Notes: generated by a model not told the origin, from the letters alone. DNA of 64,000 nt from Paraconiothyrium sp. Pb-2020 (GCA_022419385.1 JAJUBI010000005.1:806001-870000), one strand, 5' to 3'. Numbered from the stretch's first letter, positions 1 through 12,403 are shown. Numbers and translations: made by a program.

Positions 1-473
1 GGTGCATATACCATCGTAGAGATAGAGTAGGGTAGAGCGGTTATGACATTACATACATCGACTCCATGTGGGTAGCCTCCTGCTCTTAATCGTGAGTTAT
101 TACCTATCGAAAACACGCCAAAATTTTCGATCAATTGTACCATCGCCTCATTACCTTTTACAGCCGCTCTGCGTATGTACCCGATCTTGTGTTAAAAATA
201 GGGCGAAGGAAATGGTTCACGATTGAACGGTTAATTACAAGGTACATCAAGCAATATGGATGCAGGTGAGAACCCGGATATAGAAGGAACATCACACCCA
301 GGCATGCAACAACTGCATTGCATTGCATACAATACTACATCGGTTCATACTACAACGTAGCTGCCTTTTGTAGTCATGCTCCCGCTCAGTGCTATAAGAG
401 ATGGCGGCCGATCAACAAATGGCTTCGGCGACTGGATATACTTCGCTTGTTCAGGGCCCCAAGAGAGATCACG
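1..473. other. Upstream intergenic region
   Basis: No convincing gene. An ATG at 318 lies in frame with the downstream gene, but the reading between 318 and 474 is hydrophilic and lacks signal-peptide character. It is probably 5' leader or promoter. Confidence 0.5.
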
Positions 474-1649
474 ATGTGGTCCCCTCTCCTCCACCGTACT
501 GCAATTGCATTTCTCACCCTCTGCGCAGTCGCTCAATCAATTCCTAACAATACATGCACCCCGTTAGCCAACGGCTACGAAGCCATTGACGACTCCGGCG
601 CTATCAACGACGCCCTCAAGCAATGTGGTGACGGCGGTACCATCGTCCTACCAGCCGACCAATACTATAGCCTCTTCACACCAATCGACTTTTCCTACTG
701 CCGGAACTGTGACTTCCAAATTGAGGGCACACTTATCCTCGCCGCCTCCCAACTCACCTACTACGCAAACAGGCAGCGTTCTGTCTTCACCATCGCCAAC
801 GCGACGGGCGTGAAAATCCGCAGCGTCACCGGCTCTGGCGTCGTGGACGGGAATGCATACTGGTGGTACCAGCGCACGAATTGGAGTCCGAAGCAGGGCG
901 GGTATCCATTCGTTTGGATCACAAATTCCTCCTCTGACATCTCCGTCTCGAACCTGCACTTCAAGAACATCCAAGACCGCGTCTTCCGCCTGCAGGGAAA
1001 TAGTTCAAACCTGCACTTCTCCAACCTGAACATCACAGCGGAGGGCATAAACGGCATCTACGCCGGCTTCGACAACTTCGCCTTCGAAATGGGCGCCGTC
1101 ACAAACGTCTCCATCTCAAACGTCGACATCGACTTCCGCGCAGGCCAGAACAACCGCCCCGTAGGCACGTGTCTCTCCTTCGACCACGCCACCGACGGCG
1201 TCGAAGTGCGCAATGTAAACTGCCGCCGCGCCTTCATGGGCGCGCAAATCCAATTCGACACAATGCTCAACTCTGCGCCTTCCTCCGCCACCGCCAACCT
1301 CACCGGCTTCGCGCAGAACATTCTCGTTTCAAACTTCACTTTCGCGGGGGACCATGCTACTGGCGTGGAGAGCTGGTGGACGCTTTCGAAAAAGGTCATC
1401 AGGAATGTCATCTGGGAGTGGGTTACGGTGGAGGAGGGCACAGCTGCGGATTTTGACCCATGCTATGCGAGTCAGAGGAGTACGCAGTATTATCCGAATT
1501 GTTTGAAGCAGGTGAGCTATGATGCAGAGGTGGTTTTTAGGCATTATAGGGGGAAAGTGGGGACGCCGCCGAGTGATCCGAATTGGGGCGAGGTTAATGG
1601 GCTGATGGAGGTGAAGAGTGTGTTTGAAGATTGGGTTGCGGATGCGTAA
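474..1649 (+). CDS. Secreted GH28-fold (pectin-lyase-like) protein, probable pseudoenzyme
   Basis: Single-exon gene of 391 residues. The start at 474 is chosen because it opens directly with a signal peptide (MWSPLLHRTAIAFLTLCAVA); the in-frame ATG at 318 would bury it. The body is a right-handed beta-helix pattern (repeated N-x-x-I/V-S-N-V/L units) with many N-glycosylation sequons, as in glycoside hydrolase family 28 polygalacturonases. The canonical catalytic motifs NTD, DD, GHG and RIK are not intact. Where DDC is expected the protein reads GTCLSF, where GHG is expected it reads AFMGAQI, and the NTDG region reads GFDNF. It therefore probably binds rather than cleaves pectic polymer, or uses other chemistry. 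The secreted fold is fairly certain; the loss of activity is inferred from alignment by eye. Confidence 0.7.
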   Translation: MWSPLLHRTAIAFLTLCAVAQSIPNNTCTPLANGYEAIDDSGAINDALKQCGDGGTIVLPADQYYSLFTPIDFSYCRNCDFQIEGTLILAASQLTYYANRQRSVFTIANATGVKIRSVTGSGVVDGNAYWWYQRTNWSPKQGGYPFVWITNSSSDISVSNLHFKNIQDRVFRLQGNSSNLHFSNLNITAEGINGIYAGFDNFAFEMGAVTNVSISNVDIDFRAGQNNRPVGTCLSFDHATDGVEVRNVNCRRAFMGAQIQFDTMLNSAPSSATANLTGFAQNILVSNFTFAGDHATGVESWWTLSKKVIRNVIWEWVTVEEGTAADFDPCYASQRSTQYYPNCLKQVSYDAEVVFRHYRGKVGTPPSDPNWGEVNGLMEVKSVFEDWVADA

Positions 1650-2142
1650 GCAGAGGTGTTCTGTCCAGGAGTTATTGAGCATCATTATTGTGTGCCGAAG
1701 CTTGTAGTTGAGAAGAGGGAATGGGCTGACAAAAATTGATGGGCAGGCACGGGGACACGTGTATGGTAAATATTTTGAAGCTATGGCACCTTCCATCCAT
1801 ATCAATTGGTATGACGTTCCAAAATACTACTTCTATGATTTTGAAAAGATAGTCACCACGATGGCTTGCCATTCGGACCGAGCTTCTTGGATTCCCCATA
1901 ATTAGATCGGACTCGATGAAAGCACCCTTAAGATTTTACAAATGTACTAAACTATCAATCTCAAAGGCCAACGCCCCCGTTAGCTCGCAAAAGATGCGTC
2001 AGTAGTCCAAAGTCAATTTGTCAATGTAGGGCTTTTATGATTCTTCGTCGTTTCATTGCCGCACGTCCATAGCGTTGCGAATACTAGGTAGACTTCCCCC
2101 AACCGCAACGTATATCTTAATTGTTCTGTCTCTGTCTCCATG
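1650..2142. other. Convergent intergenic region
   Basis: Lies between the 3' ends of the GH28-like and HET genes. Short reading frames here have no family resemblance. I see no RNA gene or repeat. Confidence 0.5.
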
Positions 2143-3928
2143 TCATGGATCAGAAGACGAAGTCCTGAACCCCGCTTCTTTAGTACGAACTCTGTCAAAA
2201 GTCGTGTGATTCGCTACCAGGAATCTAGGATCCTTATCTAGGGCATCTTTAACCATGAGACATGAACACAAATGTGGACTCAGAACCATGCCGATTGCAT
2301 TGTTTGGGACGTTCCGAGTCAGGTGATGTTCTTTTTCCACCAAAGGTCGTTTGCTCAGATACACCTTGCGCAGCTTTTCTCCATGTCTACCAAGGTCTTG
2401 CATGGATACTCGTACCAAGCCATAGCCGTCCCGTCGGTACTGTTGCCCCGGCCATTCCGGTCCACCCTGGACGATGATACCAATAAGCGATTCATCTTTG
2501 GAAGCTTCAGTGCACTGGAGCACAGCAACATTTATATCGTGATTGGGAACGAGCGGTATGATTGGAAGTAGGATTTCTACTCCCTTGTTGGTTAGCATAT
2601 AGGGAGTATGCGCATTAAAGTTGTCTTTTAGCGTTTGTGCCAAAGGCGTCCATGGCAAGCATGTGTGTGAGGCGCTGAACTCGGCTGGATGCTTTGCGAA
2701 TATCCCGCGTACCTTTTCGGTTGTAATGTGCGGGCCATCTTTCCATTTAATCTCGGTCCCGGTGTGCTGAGGCGGTCGAAAATGGAAGAAATCGGGACGC
2801 AGATCGAGGAACCTCGAAGACTCTGCGCTCTTGGGCACCCATGCGAATAGGCTTTGATCGTCCGAATTCTTCATAATCTCTTCTTGCAACCTCGCGAATG
2901 CCTTCTCACCCTCGCCGTAAAGGAGTGGCATATTCACGTCAAAGATCCCGAGGAGGCAATAAGCAATATCCTCTGACCTGGTCGTTTGTCTCTTGCTTGC
3001 CCAGCTCATCTTTTGGGCCACGCTGACTTTGTTCAAATCTGATCCTAACTGTAGGTCGTTAGTGAGCAAGTCTGTAAGTTCTGAGTGCAGAGGAAGCAGT
3101 ACAGAAGCAGCAAGTACGTTGAGCCTTTGGCTCAATGTACAATTACATTATCCTTGGTAGCAGTGGGGGGCGATAGACTTACGAAACAGGATCGAGCGAT
3201 CCCTGTGATGTTCTCTAGCACTTCTGTCATTGTCGATTTCCTTCCTATAGTCTTCCATCCCTTGGCATAGAAGACTATGTCGTGTGGTGCAATGAGCTCC
3301 TGCAATGTCCATCCTCTCGTGAACCATCGCGCCTTCGCCAGGTATGATCCATTGAGGGCTTCACCTCCTTGCCTCTCCACTTTTGCGTCCTCACGCATGT
3401 AAGAGGTTTCCCCACCACCTCGGATCGCAACGAAGTCACGTATGTCTTCCAGGTAAGCGTAGCATATTGCCGATTTTCCGTACAACATAAACATACTGTT
3501 GATAGCCTCGGAGAGCTCAGCTGAGCTAGTTTTGTCGATACAGCACGTGTCAACCCAAGCGTATTGCTAGATTCGACGAGTCGATTAGCATAGCCCATCT
3601 TAGTAGGACCTTGAAGCAAAGGCAGTGAGATCAAAAGAGTAGCCTCAATCATTTTCGCAGCATCCAGGCACCGCCCATTCAGAAGGGCAAGACTTACGAA
3701 TCCGTCAGCTAACGCTTGCGCACAACATTTCCGAATCTTGTAAAAGCCTTGACTAGGTAGGATGCGAGTGCGTGTTCGCGCCGAATTCGGATACGTGCCT
3801 ATATACTCCAGATCTTGGAAACTGACCTCCTCGTCGCCCCAAGTGTGGCTCAGGATGGCATAACGCGGCGTGATCGCTTCATTGTGGAAGGACTCGAGAC
3901 GGATCGTAGAGGCGTTGAGTAGGCGCAT
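2143..3928 (-). CDS. HET-domain heterokaryon-incompatibility-type protein
   Basis: Three exons, 3928-3698, 3566-3183 and 3048-2143, joined in phase give 506 residues. The start at 3928 gives the typical opening MRLLNAST. HET-domain hallmarks appear in order: AILSHTWGDEEV, then across intron 1 QYAWVDTCCIDK, AELSEAINSMF, RWFTRGWTLQELIAP, and after intron 2 SVAQKMSWASKRQTTRSED and AYCLLGIFDVNMPLLYGEG. Donors are GTAAGT; acceptors are CTAG and CTACAG. HET proteins trigger cell death on non-self fusion or resemble NLR partners. The roughly 200-residue C-terminal part has no repeat (no WD40, ankyrin or NACHT) that I recognise, so the sensing partner is unknown. This is the short WGDEE subtype, distinct from the second HET gene at 34.7 kb. 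Confidence 0.9.
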
Positions 3929-4449
3929 AACGATGAAGTGTCGTTCTGCGGTGAAATACAGTCTGGGCTCGGTCGCGAAAGGAAGAAGTAGATGGGTATC
4001 GGGGCATTTTGTAGGCCACCCTAATTGTGGTGAGATATGGCCGATTGAAGATGAGACGAGGCTGTGTTGGTGGGGGCGGGGGTGGAGAGCGCAGTGCAGC
4101 GCAGCGTGAAAGGCATGAACGACGGGCCAATGTTGACAGGGCAAGGGCGAGTATAGGTCCTAGCATAAGCACTGAGGGCAAGAAATATTGACAAGTTAAG
4201 AGCAAGTGATAAGGCGAAAATGACGAACAGGACAAGTGCAATCAGATACTTTGCATTGTGACCACGCAAGCAAATCAATGCTATACATATGATACAAATG
4301 GGATTCGTGAGAAAGGAAGTCTAACAGATTAAAGAGAACACGATGCGCCTGTAACTACAAAGTCGCTAGGTTGCTAGGAATCAGATGACGCATCCTGCTT
4401 TTCACGATCCAGGTCATTTCCTACTCGTGCGCGTCCTGCATTTGCTATT
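3929..4449. other. Intergenic region upstream of the HET gene
   Basis: Contains the minus-strand promoter of the HET gene and the 3' flank of the next gene. Overlapping short frames at 4021-4278 include one hydrophobic stretch but no supported gene. Confidence 0.45.
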
Positions 4450-5608
4450 CTACTCCTGGCGCTCAACGACCTCCTTCTCGACAGCCTCCTCGTATACCGG
4501 AGGGGCATCGTACTCGGGAAGTTCGGCGTAGACCTCCTTTTCGCCGCCATCCTCAACATCCACATCCTCCTCTTGGGCGACGCTCTCGTAGGCTGATTGG
4601 CCGCGGAACTTGGCGACTGCAATTGCAATGACACATCCAAGGGCCATGCCGATGAGGTAGGTAAGCGTACCCGCGAAGATACCGATAAGAATGGGAATAA
4701 AGATGGTGAGGAAGGCGCGTCGAAGCATCATGTGGACACGGTGGTGACGGTGGTGACGATGGCCATGATGTCCTCCCATGTGTGCGTGTCCCGGGCGGAA
4801 TCGATGCGGAGGCTTGCCTTCGTATAGCTCTCCAGCCATGGGGTTGCCCTTGTGCTTGTGGCAGCCAGCCTTGCCACCCTTATGTCCCATGTGCGACTTA
4901 AGCCCGTTGATCCTATCGGCCATGATGGCCTTCCACTTGCAATATAGCGGCCATTTCTGGCACTCCTTCTCCTGATCAATAGGGCTCTTGTCCTCAGGAT
5001 TCGCGGTCTGGAAGGACGCAATCATGAGCTTGCCGTTCGGGTCCTTGAGAAGGTTGATGGTGAGCGCTGGAGGATTCACGGTCTTTCCTTCAATGGAGTT
5101 GATCTGGAAGATCATAGGAATGAGCTCGATTCCCGCTTCAGATACGGTTTCAGCGGAGTTGTAGTGGAAAGTGTAGCCGGTAACGCGGAGGGGTAGGTTT
5201 TCGCCATCGGGGTTCACCTGAGCGACTTGAAACGGCTGGGCGAAGTAGCCAAAGGTTGGAGGATACAGTTGGATACCATCGATGGTGAGAGAGTCTTCGT
5301 GAGGTCCTACTTCGAAGTCGAGCATCTGCCTACATGTCAGTAGCTGTCATCCGGGGGCAACAGCCGAGGGGACAGCATACGAAAGAGTTGCCGTTGCGCT
5401 GTGTCCACGCAAAGTCGTCTCCCTCCTTGGTAGCAAACTCGCAAGTCGCGCAATCAAGAGAAACACTGCGGGGGTACGAGCTGGCAGCGATCTCCATAGC
5501 CATATCGTCCCCTAGGTTGAGTTCCGCAGCGGACACCTCGGGAGGGATGAGAATCGCACTCGCCGCCCCTGCGGCGGCCAGCGCCAGGTTCAAAGTGCGC
5601 GAGATCAT
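4450..5608 (-). CDS. Secretory-pathway single-pass membrane protein, DUF7728-like
   Basis: Two exons, 5608-5381 and 5325-4450, separated by a 55-bp intron (GTATGC...GGCAG) give 367 residues. The N-terminus is a signal peptide (MISRTLNLALAAAGAASA), followed by a CxxC pair (DCATC) and a luminal beta-rich domain. Next comes a His/Gly-rich stretch dominated by HHGHRHHRHHR (around residue 245), then a transmembrane segment (FLTIFIPILIGIFAGTLTYL) and an acidic cytosolic tail with several tyrosines and prolines. The organisation matches the conserved ascomycete family I know as DUF7728; function is unknown. The His-rich stretch could bind metal, but that is inference. The second exon opens with an ATG that a gene finder could take as the start; the signal peptide supports the spliced model. 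Confidence 0.8.
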
Positions 5609-6092
5609 CGTGGATCAGTATAGGAAAGAAGTTGGCAGGTTTAAAGGAGATGAGAGAAGAGAAGATCACAACAGTGGCAGTGCGAGACAAAGGACCGAGC
5701 CAAGGCTGCCTGTCAGCGTTCTCGTGTTCCACATTCCCTGACCCGTGGACGCGTCATTGTCACGTGAAACGTCAACTTTAGCACTAGCCTGTTACACTTC
5801 CATTCACGTTACAAACAATCGTTCGTTTCACGTAGACGTGCATTCGTCCAGATTACCCAACACCACAGCAGCCAGGGTAGACAGTAAAATGTTTCGGTGT
5901 CAATACCACGCAAAGGACATTCCTACTGCAAGATGGGTACTGAGTGCTTCTGGGATCCTCTCCATACACTTCGCCGACATATCCGCTTTACTCCACTCGA
6001 TTCACATACGCGTCACGTCAGGAAACTACGAAATCAGAAAAAATTGGTCGTACGCATATCGCGAGCGAGCATTCTGAATGGCTAACACAGCG
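5609..6092. other. Intergenic region
   Basis: Short overlapping plus-strand frames run from 5745 into 6300, but they lie antisense to the next gene's last exon and have no family signature. No RNA gene seen. Confidence 0.5.
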
Positions 6093-7691
6093 TCAAGCGG
6101 GATTGTGGCATCGTCGCTGCAGGCCCTGCTCCTGCAGATTCCCCGAGCTAGGAGACTTATTCACACTCGCGCTAGAGTCGACCATATATGGACTTCTCTC
6201 GCTCCATGAAGTCACTTTCGGAGCAACACCTCTGCCAACTGTCTCCACGCCGCTAACCACAGCAAGCAACGCAATCATGACTATGATAGTGTATTGTTAG
6301 CCAGTCGCCACAATCGCTGCCAGCCTAGCTTGGAATACGTACCAGTACCGGAGCTCAATATGAAGCTAGCAACCGTGAAGGCGGTCTGAGCATCGCCGCC
6401 TTTCGCCGTCCAGACAATACCGACAAGACATGAGACGAGCCAGGGGATGCACCCAGCGATTACAATTCGAGTAGTGTTCCATCCCTCAACGAATTCCAGG
6501 GCGTGACGTTTGTTCCGTTGGCGAAGTCGAAATACCCACTGAATCCAGTTCGTCTGGCCACATAGTACAGCGCGGTCAGGGTGTCTGTACGCGTAGAACA
6601 TCTCTTGCAGAACGAAATCATCCAGTGGGACGACTGTTGGTCGGCGTCCAGGCGAGTACTATATGCATTTAGTAGACGATTCTCGATCGAGATTTGAGCG
6701 GGCGTCTTTTCTCTAAGAGTCGGAGACTGACCAGGCTCTTGAGAGAAGACCGTCTACGCCACAGGCTTATCATGTCCCTGTGGTAAAGCTGTTGCAGCTT
6801 TTGGAAAAATTGCCTGTCGTCTACAATCAGGTTTTTGTCTGAGGCGATGAACTTCTTGCCCCACTCCTCGTCCTTAAACCTAGAAGCTATTGCAGTGTGA
6901 ATCTGGCTCAGTACACGACCTTCTGATCCACCGCGATAACAGACAAGGTTGAGCGAGCAGGTGGGCTTCTCTATATCGTAATCGTCATTCTGGTGATCTT
7001 TCATTGGCCTATAGATTGCAGGTGATCCCAAAGGAAGTTGTGGAATTGGTGGTAGTTCGTTGGGTAGTTCGATGCTTGGTTGAGGTTCGTTAGCTAGTGG
7101 TGCTTGATTGTCTACTGGAGATCCGGTGGCTGGAGTTGTGGAGGCCGTAATCGATGCCCCAAAGGTGGGCTGAGCCAAAGCTTCGTCTTCTGAACCCGAC
7201 AGGCTCGTTTTATTACTCGATGTGGCTTCACCGTCCGGCACCGGGATGTCTACCTTTTTCTCCGCGCGTGAGTGCGAACAAGCTTGTTGGTCCTTCTTTG
7301 AGGGGAATTCTCCTGGCGTAGCTGGTGGTGGCGATGTGTGCTCTCTACGACGTAACTTAGGATCCACAACGAAATATACCGTTCCAGGGCCTGGTTCTGC
7401 ACAGCTCACTCTTGGCGGAGGATCGTATAATTCGTAAGGTGGTGAGTCCATTTCCCATATGGTTGGGAAAGGTGATGCATCTGGAGGTTGTGTTGTATCT
7501 CTGTCGACCCCATAAGGTTGTGAAATACTTGTATTGGGCGGAGGTGCTTTTGGTCTCTCGTTACTGTCGCGTGGAACATTCAAGAAGTGCTTTCGCAGTA
7601 TTGTGGATATCGGCCTCAGGAGTGTAGATATGAAAGACGAACGTCTCCTCTGCGAGGGAACGACAAGTGTCACTTCTGGTATTGACGCCAT
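6093..7691 (-). CDS. Conserved fungal protein with C-terminal two-helix membrane domain
   Basis: Three exons, 7691-6732, 6658-6343 and 6280-6093, give 487 residues. The first 200 residues are low-complexity and Pro/Ser/Thr-rich. A globular part follows (CSLNLVCYRGGSEG, DDRQFFQKLQQLY), then the widespread fungal block YSPGRRPTVVPLDDFVLQE and HALEFVEGWNTTRI with two transmembrane helices (GCIPWLVSCLVGIVW and FILSSGTVMIALLAVVSG). Intron 2 (GTACGT...CATAG) restores SGTV across the junction, which is strong support. Intron 1 (73 bp, GTCAGT...TATAG) is less certain because the donor is weak, but without it the frame stops at 6669. I recall this domain from many ascomycete hypothetical proteins of unknown function. 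An A/T run resembling TATA lies near 7767-7776 upstream. Confidence 0.7.
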
Positions 7692-8244
7692 CTTATGATT
7701 ACAATTGTTGATAGCAAAAGGGAAGAGGTACCGAAATTTGGTTTCCATTGGCCTACGGCCTCGAATATATATATATGTAAGTTTTCCGGTGAGGGAATGC
7801 ACCCCGAATGCACCAGCCGAGGCGGGGCAAGCCTTGTGCTACCCAATATGATGCATATACGAGCAGGCTATTCTGGCTGCTTCTTTACCTCTCTTTCTTG
7901 ATTCATTCTCGCTGCAGCAATATAACCTTTCAACTCGCTTGTTTGGTCATGTGCTGGACAGAACGACCATGATAGTCGACCACGACGAAACTACATCGAT
8001 GCTAGGAAAGCCTTGCAACAGCTAGGTACTGTGTAGTGGAGAGACCTACTAAGCCTGCATTGAGGCTGTGCATTCGTTAACGCGGCTCGTACATCTTCAG
8101 AAATTGATTCACATGAGGCTCCTTTCGGTCAGTGATTGCAGGCCAATGACCAAATGTCAGTAATGATGACTTTTTCAATTCAAGTGTCATCCCACTCTAC
8201 TTCACCCATGCCCCTATGTTCTCCCCAATCTCCTCAAACCACAT
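7692..8244. other. Intergenic region
   Basis: Holds the promoter of the membrane-protein gene and the 3' flank of EFL1. No coding or RNA signal seen. Confidence 0.5.
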
Positions 8245-11200
8245 CTACCTCTTCAAATTTTTCTGCTTCTCCGCATCCTTAACTAGCACCTCCTGTACGA
8301 CCATCCCCTTCCTCCTCCTCACCCTCTCCATGTACCTCTTCGCTACATTCTCCTTATCCGCCAGCTCGCCCAAGTCCTCGAGCTCATCCTCCGTAAACGG
8401 CACCCAGAACGGGTCCTCATCCAACATCTCAAAGCCCGCAAAGCGCAACTGCGGCGACGCGCTGCCCGAAGAACGTTTGCGGATCTCGTCACTGAAGCCG
8501 AAGGACTCAGCCACGGGTAGGAGTGCACTGATGGTGAAGGTCTGGTTGCCCGTTGTGGAGGCCGAGGACGTGGATGACAAAGTCTCCGAGAGGATCTGTC
8601 CGTGACGCCGAGTGAGAACGGCGTAGACGCGGCCGAGGACGTCGGTCGAGGCTTGGATTTCGCATGTGTACATTGCGAGGAGCATGCGGGGCGACCAGTC
8701 GAGGAAGCCGGCGTGGATGGAAGAGCGAACTGTTTTGATGATTTCGCCCGTCAGGCGGCCCATGCGCTCAGAGCTATTCTCTGATCCTTCTGGGAGCGAG
8801 AGGGTGACTTCTTCGAGGAAGACGGCGATGCCTTGGACGGGCTCGGCGCAAAGAGGTCCTTGGGCGGTGGCGAGCTGGAAGGCGTAGGTGATTTTGTCGG
8901 TAAGGGATTGAGCGGTTATGGTGGCTGTGGAGTGCTCTGAGTGTTTGGGATCGGGTGAGGAGGACTCGCGAAGGCTGTGATGTGTTAGCATTGACTGTGG
9001 GAGAATGAAGGTGGCTTACGGTTTGGTACAGATGCCTTCTTTGGTCGCATCTACGAGAATGTTGGGCCCTATTCTCCTTGGTCCGAAGGCCGCGATCGTC
9101 TCGATGACATTCGCCCACACTTCACGTTGAGCTTTGTTGTCTTTGTCGTCAAAGGCATCTTGCAGCTGCTTTTTGAACTCGTCGAAAGTCAAAGTATGGC
9201 CCGTCTCCAGCTGTTCAGCTTCTTGCATGCCATCCTGCTCGACGACCGGACCTTCAGCAGGTGTGTCGTTAGCGATCCGCTGCCTCTCCTCTTCGTCCCT
9301 CTGATCGCTAAAGAGCCTTTTGATCGCTCCAGCATGCTTGCTAAGAAACTCTGTGACGTTCGCTGGTAGTGGACGGACGCGCAGGCGAACGGTGACCTGT
9401 TTGCTCACCGTCACACCAATGACAGTTCCACGTGGGAGATTCGGGTCCTTTGGCGGGTTCATCTCTGCAGCTGCAACAATTGACTCCCGGTAAGGCACAA
9501 TAGGAGCACCAGCCTGGATCTCGCATTTTGCGAAGCGTTCTTTGAGATCCTTCAGGCACCGTTCGAGATGTAACTCGCCAGCTGTGAGAATGACATGCTC
9601 ACCACTCGGGAGCACTTCGTATTCAGCACATGGATCGCTTTGAACGAGCAATTTCAAGCCATTAATCATCTTATCCAAATCGTATGGATTTTCCGGCTCC
9701 AGGGCAACCCGCACAATAGGATGCGTACCCATGTTGATACCGGCCAGATTGACTGAGCCAGGAAGCTGCGAGCATAGCGTTCCTGACTTGAGAACGTGCC
9801 CGGCAAGACCACCGATGCCGAAGACAACACCAGCTGGGACCGTGGTCAGTGATTCTAGGCCACGGCCCATCATCAAGTAGAGTGCGGTGACCTTGACCTT
9901 CTGTGGCTCAGGTGCAGTATGCGGCCTTGCTGGTGTGAATTTTGGTCCTAGAACGTAGACCTCGTCACCGACGCTCAGCGTGCCTGAGTAGATGCGCGCG
10001 AAACCGACCAACTGCTCTGACTCCTCTTTAGTTTCCTCGCTCTCTTCTGGCGTTTCCGATTCCCCGATGGCAGCTCCGCTGAGCGCTTCGGTCACACTTT
10101 CAACATCATTGGCACCTCCACTCGCCAATGCTTGCTGTCGGGCAATCTCTGCGCGCTTCTTGCGACCAAGTTCTCGAGCTTCCTCAGCACTGAGCGTTCC
10201 TCCTCTTCGCTTGTTCTCTGGCAGCTCGCTCTCTGGTATTGACACCATCTTGCTCACATAGGCTACCACTGGTGCGTTCTTGGAGGTTTTGAAACTAACC
10301 ATGGCGTCTCTTACTTCCGGCGCAACATAGTCGGCACCGGGAGAATTATCAACGATCTCGGGTATCCGTTCTGCTTGAGCTTTGGGAGGCGAGGGCAGAT
10401 GTTCAGTTACGGAGACGAGCAATGCTGTAGACAGAGGAAGCCAAGCTGCGAAAAGAGTAGTCAGGAGTGCTCGCGGATCTCGGGATCGTAGAACATGCGC
10501 AGGGATGGTCAGGTTGAGTGACTTGGTGATCTTCTCTACCATTGCGGGATCTCTGTTGTTGTATGTATGAGTATATTGGATGAAGTATGTACAATGAAAA
10601 GCAAGAGGAAAGGAAATCCACGCACCCCTTCCCATTGTTACCTCCTGTAGTGGCTTCATACACAGCCCATATGTTGTCGAGTACTAGCTGTACGAACATT
10701 GGCTTGAGATGCCGGCCTTTGAGATGTTTGTAGCCCAGTACACGTTTCGACTTGGGATCTAGGTAGAAGTCGCCCCATAGGACTTTTTCTAATACAGAGC
10801 GCTTAATGCCAAGCTTGCGCTCGTACAGGCTCGCAAACTGTCTGACGGTAAATGCCCAGCCGTCAATGGCACTACTGAAGATGACGTTGTTGTTCTCAGG
10901 AGCGAAATAGATGTCTTCGTCATCCTTCTCCTCGTATTCAGCAGGAGTGTTAGTCGTGTCTATGCTGTCGCCGTTATCAAGAATCGAAGAGTTTGAGCTC
11001 TCTTTCTCAACGGCAGCGGCATTGAGTCGCTCTTCCATTTTCTCTCGCCAACGGAGATCGTCTTCCATACGCTCTCCCTGGTAAAAGCTGCCCATGACGG
11101 CATTTACCTTTTCCAACAGCTTACTCAGGTGAGTATAGGCCTCACCTGGACTCATTTTCAATTCTGTGATTAGCCTGTCCATTTTGTTAATGACGAGCAA

Positions 11201-11754
11201 GGGTTTCAGTTTCTCTATCCATGTCTGTCGCAGCACAGTGACAGTCTGGCTACACACGCCTTCCACGGCATCTACAAGGACGACAGCGCCGTCGCACAGG
11301 CGCGAGGCGGTCGAGACTTCGTAACTAAAGTCAATGTGTCCGGGCGAATCTATCAGATTTATCAGGAACTCCTTTTGTTCGGGTTTTGCGTCGGGTGCGG
11401 ATCGCCGTAGTAGTGAGAAGTATAGCGAAATGGCAGAAGACTCCATAGTGATGCCTCGCAATTGCTCGTCCGGTCTTGAGTCTAGGTATCGAATCTTGCC
11501 GGCGAGCTTGGGAGATATAATGCCGTTGGTGGCGATGAGCGCGTCGGTGAGCGAGGTCTTGCCATGGTCCTGGTGACTTTAGCAGTGACGAGGGACAGAA
11601 AGGCGTGAACAGCGTACGACATGGGCGAGGATGCATATCTACAAATTGTTAGTTTGGCGCAAAGGACGGGGGCTGCTGGGGTTTGGGGTACGTTTCTGAT
11701 GCCTTCAGCCGCCTGCTGCAGCGACACCAGCTTCTCAGGCGCCACGACGGGCAT
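8245..11754 (-). CDS. EFL1: Elongation-factor-like GTPase 1 (60S ribosome maturation)
   Basis: Five exons, 11754-11692, 11638-11618, 11569-10642, 10550-9020 and 8974-8245, give 1090 residues, close to yeast Efl1 (about 1110). EFL1 is an EF-2 paralogue that, with the SBDS protein, evicts eIF6/Tif6 from cytoplasmic pre-60S subunits. G1 is AHVDHGKT, split by intron 2; the others are RGITMES (switch I), DSPGHIDF (G3) and NKMD (G4). An acidic insertion after G4, typical of EFL1, separates the G domain from the EF-2-like domains (GELHLERCLKDL). The C-terminus GFEMLDEDPFWVP also fits EFL1 rather than EF-2. Exon 2 is only 21 nt and encodes ICILAHV. Intron lengths are 53, 48, 91 and 45 bp. The intron 3 acceptor (CAACAGAG) was chosen to preserve DPAMVEKI. 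Confidence 0.95.
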
Positions 11755-12403
11755 TTTGGTAGCCGCGCTGGTTTTCTTCGCCGGTCTAGAGCTTCAGCGG
11801 GTGGTCGAGCAGTGTCGGCGGGGGTGCCTGGCCGGCGGTGGGTTTGCGCGTGGGAGATGCGTTTCACTACTGGCGATCAAAACTGGCGCGAGGGTGTCAA
11901 AAATAGACAAGATTCGGAGGACGCTGGGCGGGAACAGGTACTCTTACTCCTGTAGAGAGCGGTTGGCTGTTACCCTTTGTACAGTGAATTTTGTCTGAGC
12001 CGCCCGCCATCGACCCCACTACTCATAATGACTACTGGCTGGTGGCGGCCGTGTGCGACGCAGACGTACGTCAGAATCCCGCCGTGCCGATCGAACGCGG
12101 GAGCTAGGCTGCGCATGTCTCGACGCGTCAACCGTTTGCCCATGAGGACACGCCCGAAGCCATCCGCCTTTCTGCGGCATCTGCAAATACCCCCAACGCC
12201 GCTGCTGCTGTCAAGGCTCGTGCCCGATGGCCAAGCTCCACCCTCGCATGGCCCTTGCCCCTGCCGCCGGCTGCTGTCGATCTCCCTGCCATAGCACTAA
12301 CACAGGTTCATAGCGACTCGAGCCCCCCAAACATACCGCCGTTCGCAGAGCAAACACCCTTCACGCCTCGCCCTCCCCGCCTCTGGATGCAGCGCATCCG
12401 AAC
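11755..12403. other. Divergent promoter region, EFL1 / PH-domain gene
   Basis: 649 bp between two divergent starts. Open frames here (11621-12294) are GC-rich and unsupported. No obvious TATA element. Confidence 0.5.

Noticed and set aside
5745..6300. Overlapping plus-strand frames
   Set aside because: They run antisense into the last exon of the membrane-protein gene and show no conserved text.
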